From positions 558,001-622,000 of the forward strand of contig NZ_CP066801.1 in NCBI RefSeq assembly GCF_016598575.1: DNA of 64,000 nucleotides, given 5' to 3'. The number at the start of each line of letters is the position of its first letter. The first letter of the stretch is position 1. Under the pieces are notes generated by a model. The model worked only from the letters and a program-made list of their open reading frames with translations. It was not told the origin of the DNA and did no database searches. Source of the DNA: Streptomyces sp. HSG2. GTDB lineage: Bacteria > Actinomycetota > Actinomycetes > Streptomycetales > Streptomycetaceae. The translations under genes and the position numbers were made by a program. Shown one piece after another: positions 8,415-18,246 of the stretch.

Positions 8415-9725
8415 TCACCGCCGCCGGGGCACGCCTCCGCGAGGACCTCGGCCGGGCGACCCCGATAGGGTCTCGGCCCGGCCGCCCGGCCGGATGGGCA
8501 GGGCGTGCACACTGTTGCCGACGAAGCTCGGATCGCGAGGGAGTCGCTCCTCGGGCAGGGCCAGATCGAGGTCCGGGAAGCGGGTGAACAGTCCCTCCAG
8601 AGCGACGGTCGCCTCCAGTCGGGCCAACGGAGCCCCGAGGCAGAAATGGGCTCCGTGCCCGAGCGAGAGGTGCCGCGCCGCGGCGGCCCGAGCCGGGCGG
8701 GTGACATCGAACCGGTCGGCGTCCGGACCGTGCGCGGCCGGATCGCGACCGGCGGCGGAGTACCCGGCGAGGACCGCCGTCCCGGCCGGGACGACCGTGC
8801 CGTGCAGCTCCATGTCGCGCACCGGGTACCGGAAGGGGAAGTAGCTGACCGGCGCGTCCCAGCGCAGAGTCTCCTCGACGACGTCGGCCCAGGACGCCTC
8901 TCCTTCCCGCACGAGGCGCAACTGGTCGCGGTGGCCGCACAACGCTCGAACGGCGTTGGTGATCAGATTGAGGGTGGTCTCGTGGCCGGCGATGACCATC
9001 AGGACCAGAGTGCCGACGAGTTCCCGCTCCTCCAGTCGGTCGCCCCCCGCCTCGCGCGCGGCGATCAGCGCGCTCGTGAGGTCCGCCCCCGGACGCTCGG
9101 CCCGCACGGCGGCGACCTCGGTCAGAATCTCGACCATCTCCCGGTTGGCGGCGACGGCTTGTTCCGGACGACTGTCGGTGGCCACGATCCGATTGGACAG
9201 ACCGTGGAGACGATCGTGCAACTCCTGTTCCACACCGAGAAGTTCGCAGATGACACCCATCGGCAGCGGCAGGGCGAAGTGCTCCCGGAGGTCCGCCACC
9301 CCCTCGGCCGCCTCGGCCGCCACCGCGAGATCGTCCAGCAGCTTGTCCGTCAATTCTCTCACCCTCGGACGCAGTCGCGTCACTTGACGGGGCGTGAAGG
9401 CCTGGCTGACCAAGGAGCGCAACCTACGGTGGTCGGCCCCGTCGGCCGTGTTCATGCCCTCCACGACGGCGAAGGCGAGCAGGGGCCACCCCGGGCCGAC
9501 CCTCCCTTCGCGCAGGGCACGGAAGTGCCGGGCGTCCTTGGCGACATCAGGATGTTGGAGAAACTCCCTGAGGGCGTCGTGCCCCAGGACGGCGACCGCC
9601 TCCACCTCGCCGGGCAGGGTGACGTGGGCGACCGGGCCCCGGGCGAGCAGCCGCGCGTTGTCGGCGTGGGGGCAGCCCCCCGACGGGTCCATTCGATGCG
9701 GTGGGGTCGTTCGCGCCGGATCCAC
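8415..9725 (-). CDS. Cytochrome P450
   Basis: This 436-residue soluble bacterial P450 has the I-helix oxygen-binding motif AGHETT (residues 246-251), the K-helix ExxR in EETLRW, and the heme loop LGHGAHFCLGAPLAR with ligand Cys362. GTG at 9725 is chosen because GAGGAGG lies just upstream; an internal ATG at 9692 would shorten it by 11 residues. The C-terminal tail (GRAETLSGSPGRGPRGGVPRRR) is longer and more basic than usual. No ferredoxin or biosynthetic partner lies beside it, so the substrate is unknown. It converges on DUF4916 and is preceded by tRNA-Pro. Confidence 0.9.
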   Translation of the reverse strand: MDPARTTPPHRMDPSGGCPHADNARLLARGPVAHVTLPGEVEAVAVLGHDALREFLQHPDVAKDARHFRALREGRVGPGWPLLAFAVVEGMNTADGADHRRLRSLVSQAFTPRQVTRLRPRVRELTDKLLDDLAVAAEAAEGVADLREHFALPLPMGVICELLGVEQELHDRLHGLSNRIVATDSRPEQAVAANREMVEILTEVAAVRAERPGADLTSALIAAREAGGDRLEERELVGTLVLMVIAGHETTLNLITNAVRALCGHRDQLRLVREGEASWADVVEETLRWDAPVSYFPFRYPVRDMELHGTVVPAGTAVLAGYSAAGRDPAAHGPDADRFDVTRPARAAAARHLSLGHGAHFCLGAPLARLEATVALEGLFTRFPDLDLALPEERLPRDPSFVGNSVHALPIRPGGRAETLSGSPGRGPRGGVPRRR

Positions 9726-9955
9726 CGGGCCTCCTCGCGTCCGTCGGACGGGAACACCCCCGATGGTAAGGAGCCGGCCCCCTACCGGGAGCGCCGTCAC
9801 GCGCCAATCGCGACGCGCGGGGACCGGCCGAAACCCACCGTGACACCCCGGCTCGCCGAAGGCGCCCGGGACGAACACGCTCGACTCGCCCCGGAAATGA
9901 CCGAGGGCCGACTCCGGACACCTCCGAGGCCGACCCTCACCACGACTTCGCAAAG

Positions 9956-10029
<74 letters not shown>

Positions 10030-10147
10030 ATGCCCGTCTGACCTGGTGCTTCCCGGCCCGATCGCGCAGGAAAACCATACCTCACTCGGAGCGGTGGGCG
10101 CGCGTGCCTCCACCGCGGCCGACGACCGGCTACTTGTCACCGTCAAC

Positions 10148-10159
10148 CTGACATGTCAG
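10148..10159. promoter_or_regulatory. 12-bp palindrome CTGACATGTCAG, candidate operator
   Basis: CTGACATGTCAG is a perfect palindrome about 90 bp upstream of the dehydrogenase-TetR operon. TTGTCA at 10134-10139 is a possible -35 just before it. TetR-family regulators commonly bind such sites and control their own operon. The regulator-site pairing is inferred from position only. Confidence 0.35.
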
Positions 10160-10249
10160 CCTGATCTTCCGTGACCGCGCTCCCGTCTGTGCGGGAGGAG
10201 TGCGGCGCGCCGCGGGACGGAGTCCCGCGGCCTTCGAAGGGCTCGGGTG

Positions 10250-11278
10250 ATGGCGATGCGCAGGCTGACCGTGCTGGGACCAGGGCGAGCGGAGTGGAGG
10301 GAGGCGCCCGCCCCCCGTACGAGGGAGGCCTCGGACGTCCTGGTGCGCCCGATCGCGTCCGCCGTGTGCGACCTGGACCGCCACCTCGTGCGCGAGGCTC
10401 CGCTGGAGCCGCCCTACGCCCTGGGGCACGAGGCGGTCGGCGAGGTCGTGGAGGTCGGGGACGCCGTGGGGCGGCTGAAGCCCGGCGACCGGGTGGTCAT
10501 CCCGTGCCACGTCAGCTGTGGGGAGTGCGAGGAGTGCGCCCGGTCCATGCCGGGCGCGTGCGGCGCCGTGCCCCCCTTCTCCGCCTACGGCACCCCGACG
10601 GGCCGCTCCTGGGGAGGGCTCTTCGACGAACTGGTCCGCGTGCCCTGGGGCGAGCGGAGCCTGGTGCCGGTGCCGCCGGGCGTGGACGCGGTACGGGCCG
10701 CGGCCTGTTCCGACAACCTGGTGGACGCCTACCGCGCGGTGAGCCCCACGCTGAGCGGTGACCGGGACGCGTCCGTGCTGATCGTCGGGGGAACCCCCAC
10801 GTTCGGGCTGCTGACGGTCCTCGTGTGCAAGGCACTCGGCGGCACGGCGGTGCACTACGTCGACCGCGACGCGCACTCCGTGGAGCGGGCGACGGCACTG
10901 GGAGCCGCGGCCACACTGATCGACTCCTACGCGGAGCCGATTCCGGGCCGCCACGACCTGACGGTGGACGCCTCCGCCCACCCCCGCGGGCTGCGCCGCG
11001 CGCTGATCTCCACCAGGCCCGGCGGCACCTGCGTGTCCCGGTCGGTGTTCCTCTCCGATCCCCCGCTGCCCTACCTGGAGATCTACTCCAGCGGCGTCAC
11101 CTTCGTGACGGGCCCCCCGCACATCACCCCTTTCGCCCCCGAGGTCCTGCGGCTCATCGACTCCGAGACGCTGGACCCCACTCCGCTGATCTCAGGTCCC
11201 CACCACTACGACGAGGCGCCCGAGGTCCTGCTCGACCCGCCGGCCGGCAAGCCGGTGTTCGTCGGGGACCGTCGGTGA
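10250..11278 (+). CDS. Zinc-type MDR alcohol dehydrogenase-like protein
   Basis: This 342-residue medium-chain dehydrogenase has the N-terminal GroES-like fold with LGHEAVGEVVEVGDAVGRLKPGDRV, and a structural-zinc cysteine cluster CGECEECARSMPGAC. The catalytic-zinc Cys lies in SAVCDLDRHLV. The nucleotide-binding half contains VLIVGGTPTFGLLTV in place of a textbook GxGxxG, so cofactor use may be altered. Start candidates are GTG 10247, ATG 10250 and ATG 10256; GAAGGG eight bases upstream favours 10250. Its stop overlaps the TetR start (GTGA), so the two are translationally coupled. The substrate is unknown. Confidence 0.8.
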   Translation: MAMRRLTVLGPGRAEWREAPAPRTREASDVLVRPIASAVCDLDRHLVREAPLEPPYALGHEAVGEVVEVGDAVGRLKPGDRVVIPCHVSCGECEECARSMPGACGAVPPFSAYGTPTGRSWGGLFDELVRVPWGERSLVPVPPGVDAVRAAACSDNLVDAYRAVSPTLSGDRDASVLIVGGTPTFGLLTVLVCKALGGTAVHYVDRDAHSVERATALGAAATLIDSYAEPIPGRHDLTVDASAHPRGLRRALISTRPGGTCVSRSVFLSDPPLPYLEIYSSGVTFVTGPPHITPFAPEVLRLIDSETLDPTPLISGPHHYDEAPEVLLDPPAGKPVFVGDRR

Positions 11279-11973
11279 CCGGGCCGGGCGGGCGGAAGCG
11301 GGCGCGGCCCGGTGAGGGAGCCCGTCTGCGCGCCGAGATCCTCGCCGCCGCGGAGAGCATCCTGGACACCCGAGGGGAGGCGGCGGTGACCGTACGCGGG
11401 GTCGCCGCCGCCGTGGGCGTGACCACGCCCTCGGTGTACCTGCACTTCGCCGGCAGGGTCGATCTGTTGCACGCCGTGTGCCTGGGCGTCTGGGACGGAC
11501 TGGGCGCGCGCATGCGCGCCGCCGCCGCCGAGGTCGACGACCCGTTCGCCGCCCTCCACCGGTGCTGCGCCACCTACGTCTCCTTCGGGCTCGAACACCC
11601 CCTGCGGTACCGCCTCGTCATGGAAGGTCCCGCGACCGAGGCGAGCGGACGGGTGGCCGCGGACTGCTTCCGTCACCTCGCCCAGGCCGTCGCGCCGTGC
11701 GTGGCGTCGGGTGCCCTGCGCGGAGACGTCCACACGCTGACCCGCTCCGTCTGCGCGGGACTGCACGGAGCGGTGGCCCTGCTGGTACGCCGGCCGCCCT
11801 CGGCGTGGCCGCGCGACCTGGACGCCTACGTCGCGAGCATCGCCTCCTCGGTGGCGTTCGGGGCCGCCGCGCTCGGCCGGCTCCCCGACCCGTCGGGCAC
11901 CCCGGACCACCGCGCCCTCGACGCCCTCTTCACCACACCCGCCCCGGCGGACGAGGGCCCCCGGGCGCCATAG
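11275..11973 (+). CDS. TetR-family transcriptional regulator
   Basis: This 232-residue protein starts at a GTG overlapping the dehydrogenase stop. The N-terminal HTH reads AILAAAESILDTRGEAAVTV...VAAAVGVTTPSVYLHFAGRVDLLHAV, the classic TetR pattern. The C-terminal half is a ligand-binding helical domain with a WHG-like region. Coupling to the dehydrogenase suggests it controls that operon, perhaps through the CTGACATGTCAG palindrome upstream. It converges on LysR, 38 bp away. The ligand is unknown. Confidence 0.88.
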   Translation: MTGPGGRKRARPGEGARLRAEILAAAESILDTRGEAAVTVRGVAAAVGVTTPSVYLHFAGRVDLLHAVCLGVWDGLGARMRAAAAEVDDPFAALHRCCATYVSFGLEHPLRYRLVMEGPATEASGRVAADCFRHLAQAVAPCVASGALRGDVHTLTRSVCAGLHGAVALLVRRPPSAWPRDLDAYVASIASSVAFGAAALGRLPDPSGTPDHRALDALFTTPAPADEGPRAP

Positions 11974-12011
11974 CCCTCGTGCCGGGTGCGGGACCGGCCC
12001 GACCTGCCGGC

Positions 12012-12914
12012 TCAGGAATCGGCGGCGGCGCGGAGCGCGTCCAGCACCGGTCGGATCAAGGGGTGCTCCTCGGCGCCCCGCCGCACAGCGGCGAAGACCC
12101 TGCGGGTGGGTGCCACCCCGTCGACCGGACGGACCGCGACTCCCGCGAGATCGACGCCGCGCAACGCCGAGCGTGGAACCAGGGCGACCCCCGCCCCGGT
12201 GGACGCCAGCGCCACGACGGCGCGGAAGTCGTCGGAGGAATGCTCCATACGCGGCTGGAATCCCGCGTTCTCGCAGGCCAGCACCACGACGTCGTGGCAG
12301 GGATTACCCGGGTACGGGCCGATCCACCGGTCCTTGGCCAGTTCGGCGAGCGGCGTCCTGGCGACCCCGGCGAGGGGGTGACCGAGTGGCACCACCGCGT
12401 CGAACGGCTCGGCGTAGAGCGGGACATGGGTGAAACGGGGATCGTCCGCCGTGGGCGCCCCCCGGTATTCCACGGCCACGGCCACCTCGACCTGTCGCTC
12501 CAGCACCAGCGGCAGGCTGGCGTCCCCCTCCGCGTCCCGCACCCGGAGTCGGATTCCCGGGGCCGATTCCGCGAGCCGCGCGACGGCGGGTGCGACCACC
12601 AGCGTGATGCCCGTCGCGAAGGACGCCACCGTGACGGTGCCGGCCCGGCCGCTCCCGTAGGCGGCCAGCTCGGCCTCGGCCCGTTCCAACCGGGCGAGGA
12701 CCGCGTGGGTGTGGCCGAGCAGGATCTCCCCGGCACCGGTCAGCCGGACTCCCCGGGCACCGCGCTCCACCAGGCGGTGCCCGGTCTCCTGTTCCAGGGC
12801 CGAGAGCTGCTGCGAGACCGCCGAAGGGGTGAGGTACAGCGCGGCGGCGGCGGCCGTCACCGTGCCGTGGTCCGCGACCGCCCGGAGGATGTGCAGCCGC
12901 CGTGCTTCGATCAC
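12012..12914 (-). CDS. LysR-family transcriptional regulator
   Basis: This 300-residue protein has a typical LysR HTH at residues 1-60 (LHILRAVADHGTVTAAAAALYLTPSAVSQQLSALE) and a periplasmic-binding-like effector domain. The start ATG 12914 is clear. It lies on the same strand as and immediately downstream of kbl-tdh (43 bp after the kbl stop), so it may be co-transcribed and could regulate threonine breakdown, although LysR genes are more often divergent from their targets. Confidence 0.88.
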   Translation of the reverse strand: MIEARRLHILRAVADHGTVTAAAAALYLTPSAVSQQLSALEQETGHRLVERGARGVRLTGAGEILLGHTHAVLARLERAEAELAAYGSGRAGTVTVASFATGITLVVAPAVARLAESAPGIRLRVRDAEGDASLPLVLERQVEVAVAVEYRGAPTADDPRFTHVPLYAEPFDAVVPLGHPLAGVARTPLAELAKDRWIGPYPGNPCHDVVVLACENAGFQPRMEHSSDDFRAVVALASTGAGVALVPRSALRGVDLAGVAVRPVDGVAPTRRVFAAVRRGAEEHPLIRPVLDALRAAADS

Positions 12915-12957
12915 ACCATCGATTGTCGCAGGTCGTCCCGCCGGCGGCGGATCCCGG

Positions 12958-14151
12958 TCAGGCGTCGAGCAGCTCGCGGGAGGCCACGAAGGCCGTCACG
13001 GCACGCTCGACGTCCTCGCTCGAGTGCGCGGCCGACAGCTGCACGCGGATGCGCGCCTGTCCTCTCGGGACGACCGGGTAGGAGAAGCCGATGACATACA
13101 CCCCGCGCTCCAGGAGGAGGTCCGCCATGCGGGCCGCTCGGGCGGCATCGCCGATCATCACCGGGGCGATGGCGTGGTCGCCCGCGAGGACGTCGAAGCC
13201 CTCCTCGTCCATCCGGCGGCGGAAGAGCGCGGTGTTCTCGGCCAGCCTGACGCGCAGGTCGTCGGCGGACTCCAGCAGATCGAGCACCTTCAGCGAAGCG
13301 GCGGCGATCACCGGGGCGAGGGTGTTGGAGAACAGGTAGGGCCTGGAGCGCTGACGCAGCAGCGCGACGATCTCGGCGCGGGCGGCGACATAGCCGCCCG
13401 AGGCCCCGCCGAGCGCCTTGCCCAGGGTGCCGGTGAGGATGTCGACCCGGTCCATGACCCCGTGCAGCTCCGGGGTACCGCGCCCGCCCGGGCCCACGAA
13501 GCCGACGGCGTGGGAATCGTCGACCATGACCATGGCGTCGTGTCGGTCGGCGAGGTCGCAGATCTCCCGGAGGGGCGCCACATAGCCGTCCATGGAGAAG
13601 ACGCCGTCGGTGACGATCAACCTGCGACGCGCGTCGGCGGCCTCCCCCAGACGCCGCTCCAGCTCGGCGAGGTCACGGTTGGCGTAGCGCAGGCGACGCG
13701 CCTTGGACAGGCGGACGCCGTCGATGATGGAGGCGTGGTTGAGGGCGTCGGAGATGACGGCGTCCTCGGGCCCGAGCAGCGTCTCGAAGACACCCCCGTT
13801 GGCATCGAAGCAGGACGAGTAGAGGATCGTGTCCTCTTGGCCGAGGAAGGCGGAGAGTCGCGCCTCCAGTTCCTTGTGCACCTCCTGCGTGCCGCAGATG
13901 AAGCGCACCGACGCCATGCCGTAGCCCCACCGGTCCAGCGCTTCGTGGGCCGCCGAGATCACCTCGGGGTGGTCGGCGAGCCCGAGGTAGTTGTTGGCGC
14001 AGAAATTGAGCACCTCTCCGGGACGCCCACCGGCGGTGACCCGCACGGTCGCCGACTGGGGGGTGCCGATCACTCGCTCGGGCTTGTGCAGCCCGGCGGT
14101 GCGGATCTCTTCGAGGGTGCCGCGCAGATCGTCGCGGACGGAGTCGAACAT
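12958..14151 (-). CDS. kbl: Glycine C-acetyltransferase (2-amino-3-ketobutyrate CoA ligase)
   Basis: This 397-residue PLP enzyme of the alpha-oxoamine synthase family has the PLP lysine Lys245 in [11 protein letters not shown], and Asp211/His214 in VDDSHAVGF contact the cofactor. [13 protein letters not shown] and SFDANGG-like segments match Kbl. It converts 2-amino-3-ketobutyrate and CoA to glycine and acetyl-CoA, the second step of threonine degradation. It lies 26 bp downstream of tdh on the same strand, the conserved tdh-kbl pair. Length is normal. Confidence 0.95.
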   Translation of the reverse strand: MFDSVRDDLRGTLEEIRTAGLHKPERVIGTPQSATVRVTAGGRPGEVLNFCANNYLGLADHPEVISAAHEALDRWGYGMASVRFICGTQEVHKELEARLSAFLGQEDTILYSSCFDANGGVFETLLGPEDAVISDALNHASIIDGVRLSKARRLRYANRDLAELERRLGEAADARRRLIVTDGVFSMDGYVAPLREICDLADRHDAMVMVDDSHAVGFVGPGGRGTPELHGVMDRVDILTGTLGKALGGASGGYVAARAEIVALLRQRSRPYLFSNTLAPVIAAASLKVLDLLESADDLRVRLAENTALFRRRMDEEGFDVLAGDHAIAPVMIGDAARAARMADLLLERGVYVIGFSYPVVPRGQARIRVQLSAAHSSEDVERAVTAFVASRELLDA

Positions 14152-14177
14152 CGGGGGCTCCCAGGGGGTGCGGGGAC

Positions 14178-15206
14178 CTAGGCGGTCCAGTCGAGGATGA
14201 CCTTGCCGCCGGTGCCGCCGGCGGCGTCGTCGAAGGCGGCCTGGAAGTCCCGGTGGCCGTAACGTCCGGTGATCACCGGGGAGAGGTCGAGGCCGCTCTC
14301 CAGCAGCACCGACATCGCGTACCAGGTCTCGAACATCTCCCGGCCGTAGATGCCCTTCACGGTGATCATCGAGGTGACGACGCGGGCCCAGTCGACGGAG
14401 AACTCCTCCGCCGGAAGCCCCAGCATGGCGATCCGCCCGCCGTGCGTCATGTTCGCGATCATGTCGCGCATCGCCTCGGGCTGACCGGACATCTCCAGGC
14501 CGATGTCGAACCCCTCGCGCAGGCCCAGTCGGCGCTGGCCCTCGGCGATCGTCGACCGGGACACGTCCAACGCCAGGCTCACACCGACCTTGCCCGCCAG
14601 CGCCAGCCGCTCCTCGCTGACGTCGGTGACGACGACGTTGCGCGCCCCGGCGTGCCTGGCCACGGCAGCGGCCATCAGGCCGATCGGCCCGGCCCCGGTG
14701 ATCAACACGTCCTCGCCGACCAGCGGGAAGGACAGGGCGGTGTGGACGGCGTTGCCGAACGGGTCGAAGATCGCCGCGACGTCCAGGTCGACGGGGACCC
14801 GGTGCACCCACACGTTGGTGGCGGGCAGGGCCACGTACTCGGCGAACGCTCCGTCCCGTCCGACACCCAGCCCGACCGTCGCCCGACACAGGTGGCGCCG
14901 GCCCGCCAGGCAGTTGCGGCACGTCCCGCAGACCAGGTGGCCCTCGCCGCTGACCAGGTCGCCCAAGGCGATGTCGGCGACGTCCCGGCCCGTGTCGACG
15001 ACCTCGCCGACGAACTCGTGACCGAGGATCAGGGGGGTGCCGACCGCCTGCCGGGCCCAGCCGTCCCAGGCCCTGATGTGCAGGTCGGTGCCGCAGATGC
15101 CGGTGCGCAGCACCTTGATCAGTACGTCGCCGGGGCCTATCGAGGGCTCGGGTACGTCCGCGAGCCACAGCCCGGGCTCTGCCTTCTCCTTGACCAGCGC
15201 CTTCAA
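14178..15206 (-). CDS. tdh: L-threonine 3-dehydrogenase
   Basis: Starting at TTG 15206, with AGGAG seven bases upstream, gives the family-standard 342 residues beginning (M)[20 protein letters not shown]. Catalytic zinc ligands are Cys38 ([10 protein letters not shown]), His63 and Glu64 (LGHEFVGEV); the structural zinc cluster is [30 protein letters not shown] is the NAD-binding loop. It oxidises threonine to 2-amino-3-ketobutyrate for Kbl. Frames extending further upstream lack a ribosome site. The 250 bp upstream (to 15456) include an A/T-rich patch, with no gene. Confidence 0.95.
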   Translation of the reverse strand: MKALVKEKAEPGLWLADVPEPSIGPGDVLIKVLRTGICGTDLHIRAWDGWARQAVGTPLILGHEFVGEVVDTGRDVADIALGDLVSGEGHLVCGTCRNCLAGRRHLCRATVGLGVGRDGAFAEYVALPATNVWVHRVPVDLDVAAIFDPFGNAVHTALSFPLVGEDVLITGAGPIGLMAAAVARHAGARNVVVTDVSEERLALAGKVGVSLALDVSRSTIAEGQRRLGLREGFDIGLEMSGQPEAMRDMIANMTHGGRIAMLGLPAEEFSVDWARVVTSMITVKGIYGREMFETWYAMSVLLESGLDLSPVITGRYGHRDFQAAFDDAAGGTGGKVILDWTA

Positions 15207-15456
15207 CGGCGTGCTCCTGACGGGTGCGTCCCGGGGCGCGGCGCGGTCCAGGCGGCCCACGTCCGGGGAGGTGAGGGGATCGCCGAGCAATCTGCCTCAT
15301 CGCCGGCCCGTCCGTCCATCGAGGTTTTCTTAAACGCGCGCGCAGCTCTGCTTCACACCGGGGGCGGGGCCGACCGCCGCTGGTCGGCGCACACGCGGCC
15401 CGGCCGTTCGACGCGTGTCGCCTCCGGGCGGACCGGCTTTCCGTGCGGGCGCGAGG

Positions 15457-17094
15457 TCAACGGGACGGCGCGCCGCCCTCCTGGGGGGCGGCGGCCCGCC
15501 GGTCGGGAGGCGTGGGCGGTCGATCCTCCGCGCGCCCGAGGTCCCCTCGCAATGCCGCCGGGAATCCCGGGTCACGCGCCGGCATCGGCTCGGTGTGACG
15601 CCCGAGGGCCGGGTCGTCGCACCGCTCGGGCACCGGGTTCCCCGGGTCACCTCGTCGCGGAAGGGCGGGTCCGTCCAGGGTGTCGCGCACCGCGGTGTCG
15701 CGGGGCGCGGGCGGGGCCTGGGCGTGTTCCGGTGCTGGCCGCCGATCGTCCGGAGTCGCGCCGAGGGCGACCCCGGGGGGGTTGCCGTCGGCCGGGACCC
15801 GGCACGTGGGCGGCGGGGTCGTGGGGCGCGGCGGTTGCCGGGAGGTGGACTCGGGCGGCGCGGCGCCGGTCGGCACGGCCCCCCCGGCGGCCGGATCGCC
15901 CAGCAGTTCCCGAGGGACGACGAGCACGGCCTGGACCCCGCCGTAGATGTTGGACCGGAGGCGCACGTCGACTCCGTGCCTTCGGGCCAACTGGGAGACG
16001 ACGTAAAGGCCGATGTGCCCGTCGGCGAGAAGGTGACCGACATCGACCTGGTCCGGGTCGGCGAGCAGGGCGTTGACGCGGTTCCGCTCTGCGGGCGACA
16101 GGCCCGGTCCGCGATCCTCGACCTCGATGGCCAATCCGGACGCCACATCGTCGGCACGGAGCAGTACCTGGGTGTGCGGGGCGGAGAACACGGTGGCGTT
16201 CTCGACCAGTTCGGCCAGCAGGTGCACGAGGTCGGCGACGGCGTGGCCGCGCAGGGTGCCGTCGACGGGCGGCACCAGCCGTACCCGCGCGTACTGCTCC
16301 ACCTCGGCACCGGCCGAACGGAGCACCTCGGTCACGGGAACCGGGTTGTTCCACCGGCGACGGGCCGGGGCGCCGCCCAACACGGCGAGGCTCTCGGCGT
16401 GCCGGCGGATCCGGGTGGCGAGGTGGTCGAGTTGGAAGAGTCCCCTGAGGAGATCGGGGTCCTCCATCTCGCTCTCCATCGCGTCGAGAAGCGTGATCTC
16501 GTCGTGGGCCAGGGACTGCAACCTGCGGGCCAGGTTGCCGAAGACGTCCAGCTTCTGCCGGTCGCCCGCCTGGCTGGACAATCCCGCTGCCCGCACGACC
16601 GCCGAGACGGCGCCTTGGTGGGCATGGGCCAGATCGGCGGCGAGCAGGTCGAGGAGGTCGGCGCCCGCCGCGGTCTCGCGTCCGCGCGGCGCGCGAGGAG
16701 GCGGGCGCACTCCTCGGCGCAGGTCGTCGACCACGGCGCGGAGTTCCGCCTCCTCGCGCGCCGCGGCGCGCCGCAGGACCCCGACGCGGTCGTGCAGACG
16801 CCGGGCGAAGCGGTCGGCCAGGAGGTAGGAGACAAGGAGGGCGAGCAGGGCCACCCCCAGGGCGCCGAGAAGGGCGCCCCATCCGGTCGCGTCGAGCGGC
16901 GACGGCCCGAGGGCGCCCCAGACGGCCACGCCGCCGGCGAGTGCGACGACGCCCGCCGGCACCACGGTCAGCCGGACCAGTCGAGTCCGCAGGCGTCGTT
17001 CGGGCGGTGCGGAGAGTGTGCGCGGGGCCGGACGTCCGTGCCGGCCGCCCTCGCGACGGTCGGCGCGCGCGGACGGGGCGCGGAGGTGAGCCAT
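15457..17094 (-). CDS. Conservon-type (CvnA-like) sensor histidine kinase
   Basis: This 545-residue membrane protein has two transmembrane segments at about residues 40-62 and 71-93 with almost no extracellular loop. A helical region follows, then an HATPase domain with ELVENATVFS (N box), EDRGPGLS (G1) and HIGLYVVSQLARRHG (G2). The last 130 residues are Pro/Arg-rich and disordered. This architecture is that of CvnA proteins, which in Streptomyces usually begin a four-gene conservon (kinase, roadblock protein, DUF742 protein, GTPase). Here the next gene downstream on this strand is tdh, so the partners are missing. No phosphoacceptor His box is obvious, as is usual in this group. Confidence 0.8.
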   Translation of the reverse strand: MAHLRAPSARADRREGGRHGRPAPRTLSAPPERRLRTRLVRLTVVPAGVVALAGGVAVWGALGPSPLDATGWGALLGALGVALLALLVSYLLADRFARRLHDRVGVLRRAAAREEAELRAVVDDLRRGVRPPPRAPRGRETAAGADLLDLLAADLAHAHQGAVSAVVRAAGLSSQAGDRQKLDVFGNLARRLQSLAHDEITLLDAMESEMEDPDLLRGLFQLDHLATRIRRHAESLAVLGGAPARRRWNNPVPVTEVLRSAGAEVEQYARVRLVPPVDGTLRGHAVADLVHLLAELVENATVFSAPHTQVLLRADDVASGLAIEVEDRGPGLSPAERNRVNALLADPDQVDVGHLLADGHIGLYVVSQLARRHGVDVRLRSNIYGGVQAVLVVPRELLGDPAAGGAVPTGAAPPESTSRQPPRPTTPPPTCRVPADGNPPGVALGATPDDRRPAPEHAQAPPAPRDTAVRDTLDGPALPRRGDPGNPVPERCDDPALGRHTEPMPARDPGFPAALRGDLGRAEDRPPTPPDRRAAAPQEGGAPSR

Positions 17095-17449
17095 CGATGT
17101 CCTCGTACCTGTCCGTCGGAAGGGGTGGGGCCCGCGTGCGCGCCGGGCGGGCGCACACCATGGCGGCGCCGGCGACGAGGATGCGCAGGCGGCTTCCCGT
17201 CGTCCGACGGGCACTCACGGTATTGGCGTACGAGGCGCGGAGAGGAGCCCGTCGGCAAACTCTCGCGGTCGGCGCCCCCTGTCTGATATGAGGGCGCGCA
17301 CGAGGCCCCGTCGAGACGTGCGGCCCGCGCGACGGGGTGATCCGTCGCGGGACCAGCGGTGGCGAGTGGGCCCGGGAGCCCCCGCGCTGTCCGAGCGCAC
17401 CGCCGGGAGCGCGAGGTGCCCTGCCGAGCGCGCCCGGGTCGTCGAGACG

Positions 17450-17647
17450 TCAGCCCGCCCCGGCCGCGACCGCCAGGCCCACGTAGGCGACCATCGTGAG
17501 CCCCAGGCCGTAGGTGGGAGTGAAGGTGACGGGGTCCGCGATCACGTCGCGGTTCGTTCCCTCGTCGTCTTCCCTCAGCTCGGTCGGCCCGGCGCAGGCG
17601 AAGGCGGCGACGAACCGGGCGCTGTCGGTGGTGGTCGTGCCGTCCAT
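17450..17647 (-). CDS. Small hydrophobic-tailed peptide A
   Basis: This 65-residue peptide has ATG 17647 preceded by AGGAG eight bases upstream. An acidic N-terminal half contains GPTELREDDEG, and a C-terminal segment from TPTYGLGLTMVAYVGLAV is uncharged and ends in glycine. There is no Sec signal at the N-terminus. It shares the layout (P-x-L-[RE]-E-x-x-x-G, then TP, then 20-30 hydrophobic residues ending in Gly) with three peptides encoded divergently at 17999-18716. I do not recognise the family. It could be a secreted or modified peptide precursor, a membrane-active toxin or a small membrane protein. Confidence 0.6.
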   Translation of the reverse strand: MDGTTTTDSARFVAAFACAGPTELREDDEGTNRDVIADPVTFTPTYGLGLTMVAYVGLAVAAGAG

Positions 17648-17998
17648 GCTCGTCACTCCTCGATCCGATGGGGGCGGCTCCGGCGTGGTCCAGTCTGGGC
17701 GTGGGGACAGACCGCCGGACTCCATCGGTCGGCCCCGCTCCCGGTGGGTTTCTCCCCCTCCGCCCGGCGGAACGGCGGGGGTGGCGGCGGCCCCGGGCGA
17801 GGAGGCGCCCGACCGGTCGGGGGAGAGCGGGTCCTCCGGGGCCCGGGCCGGGTGGTGGACCGCAGACCCGGCGAGCCACCCGCACGGTGGATATGTGTAC
17901 GGCGCTCGTGGAAGCGATCCGCACGGGGCCGCGGGTCCCGCGCGGTGGACGGCGCCGGCCGGGTACCCGAGGGCTTGTCGTCTGATGAGGAAGTGGGC
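17648..17998. other. Divergent control region of the small-peptide cluster
   Basis: These 351 bp separate peptide A (minus) from peptide B (plus). I see no convincing gene. TATGTG near 17890 is a weak -10-like element in front of peptide B. The strand is extremely GC-rich with runs of CCGG-type palindromes, none clearly an operator. Confidence 0.3.
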
Positions 17999-18181
17999 AT
18001 GAACGCTCTGCGACTCGATGGTGCGGAACCGCTGCGGGAGGACCACCCGGGCTCGATCGACCACCGTGGTGGCCTGCTCGTGGCGGCCACACCCTGCTGT
18101 GTGATGGCCGTCGGCTTCATCGCGGCGGCGGTCGGGGGGCTGTCGTTCGGCGCGGCGGCGGTCGTGGAAGCCGCCGGCTGA
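17999..18181 (+). CDS. Small hydrophobic-tailed peptide B
   Basis: This 60-residue peptide has ATG 17999 preceded by GAGGAAG five bases upstream. The N-terminal half MNALRLDGAEPLREDHPG is charged. The C-terminal half (GGLLVAATPCCVMAVGF, then AAAVGGLSFGAAAVVEAAG) is hydrophobic, Gly/Ala-rich with a GxxxG spacing and two adjacent Cys. Its end, AAAVVEAAG, parallels ASAVVEAIG of peptide D. It is the first of three tandem plus-strand members. No modification enzyme or dedicated exporter is adjacent. Function unknown. Confidence 0.65.
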   Translation: MNALRLDGAEPLREDHPGSIDHRGGLLVAATPCCVMAVGFIAAAVGGLSFGAAAVVEAAG

Positions 18182-18246
18182 TCGGCGGCCGGTCCGAAGA
18201 GGGTCGGGGTCCCGCGGAGGGACTCGCGGCACCGAAAGGAGGAGTC

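Noticed and set aside
9726..9955. Search for a ferredoxin or reductase partner gene next to the P450
   Set aside because: The 230 bp to the tRNA contain no frame with a CxxxxxCxx-type ferredoxin motif.
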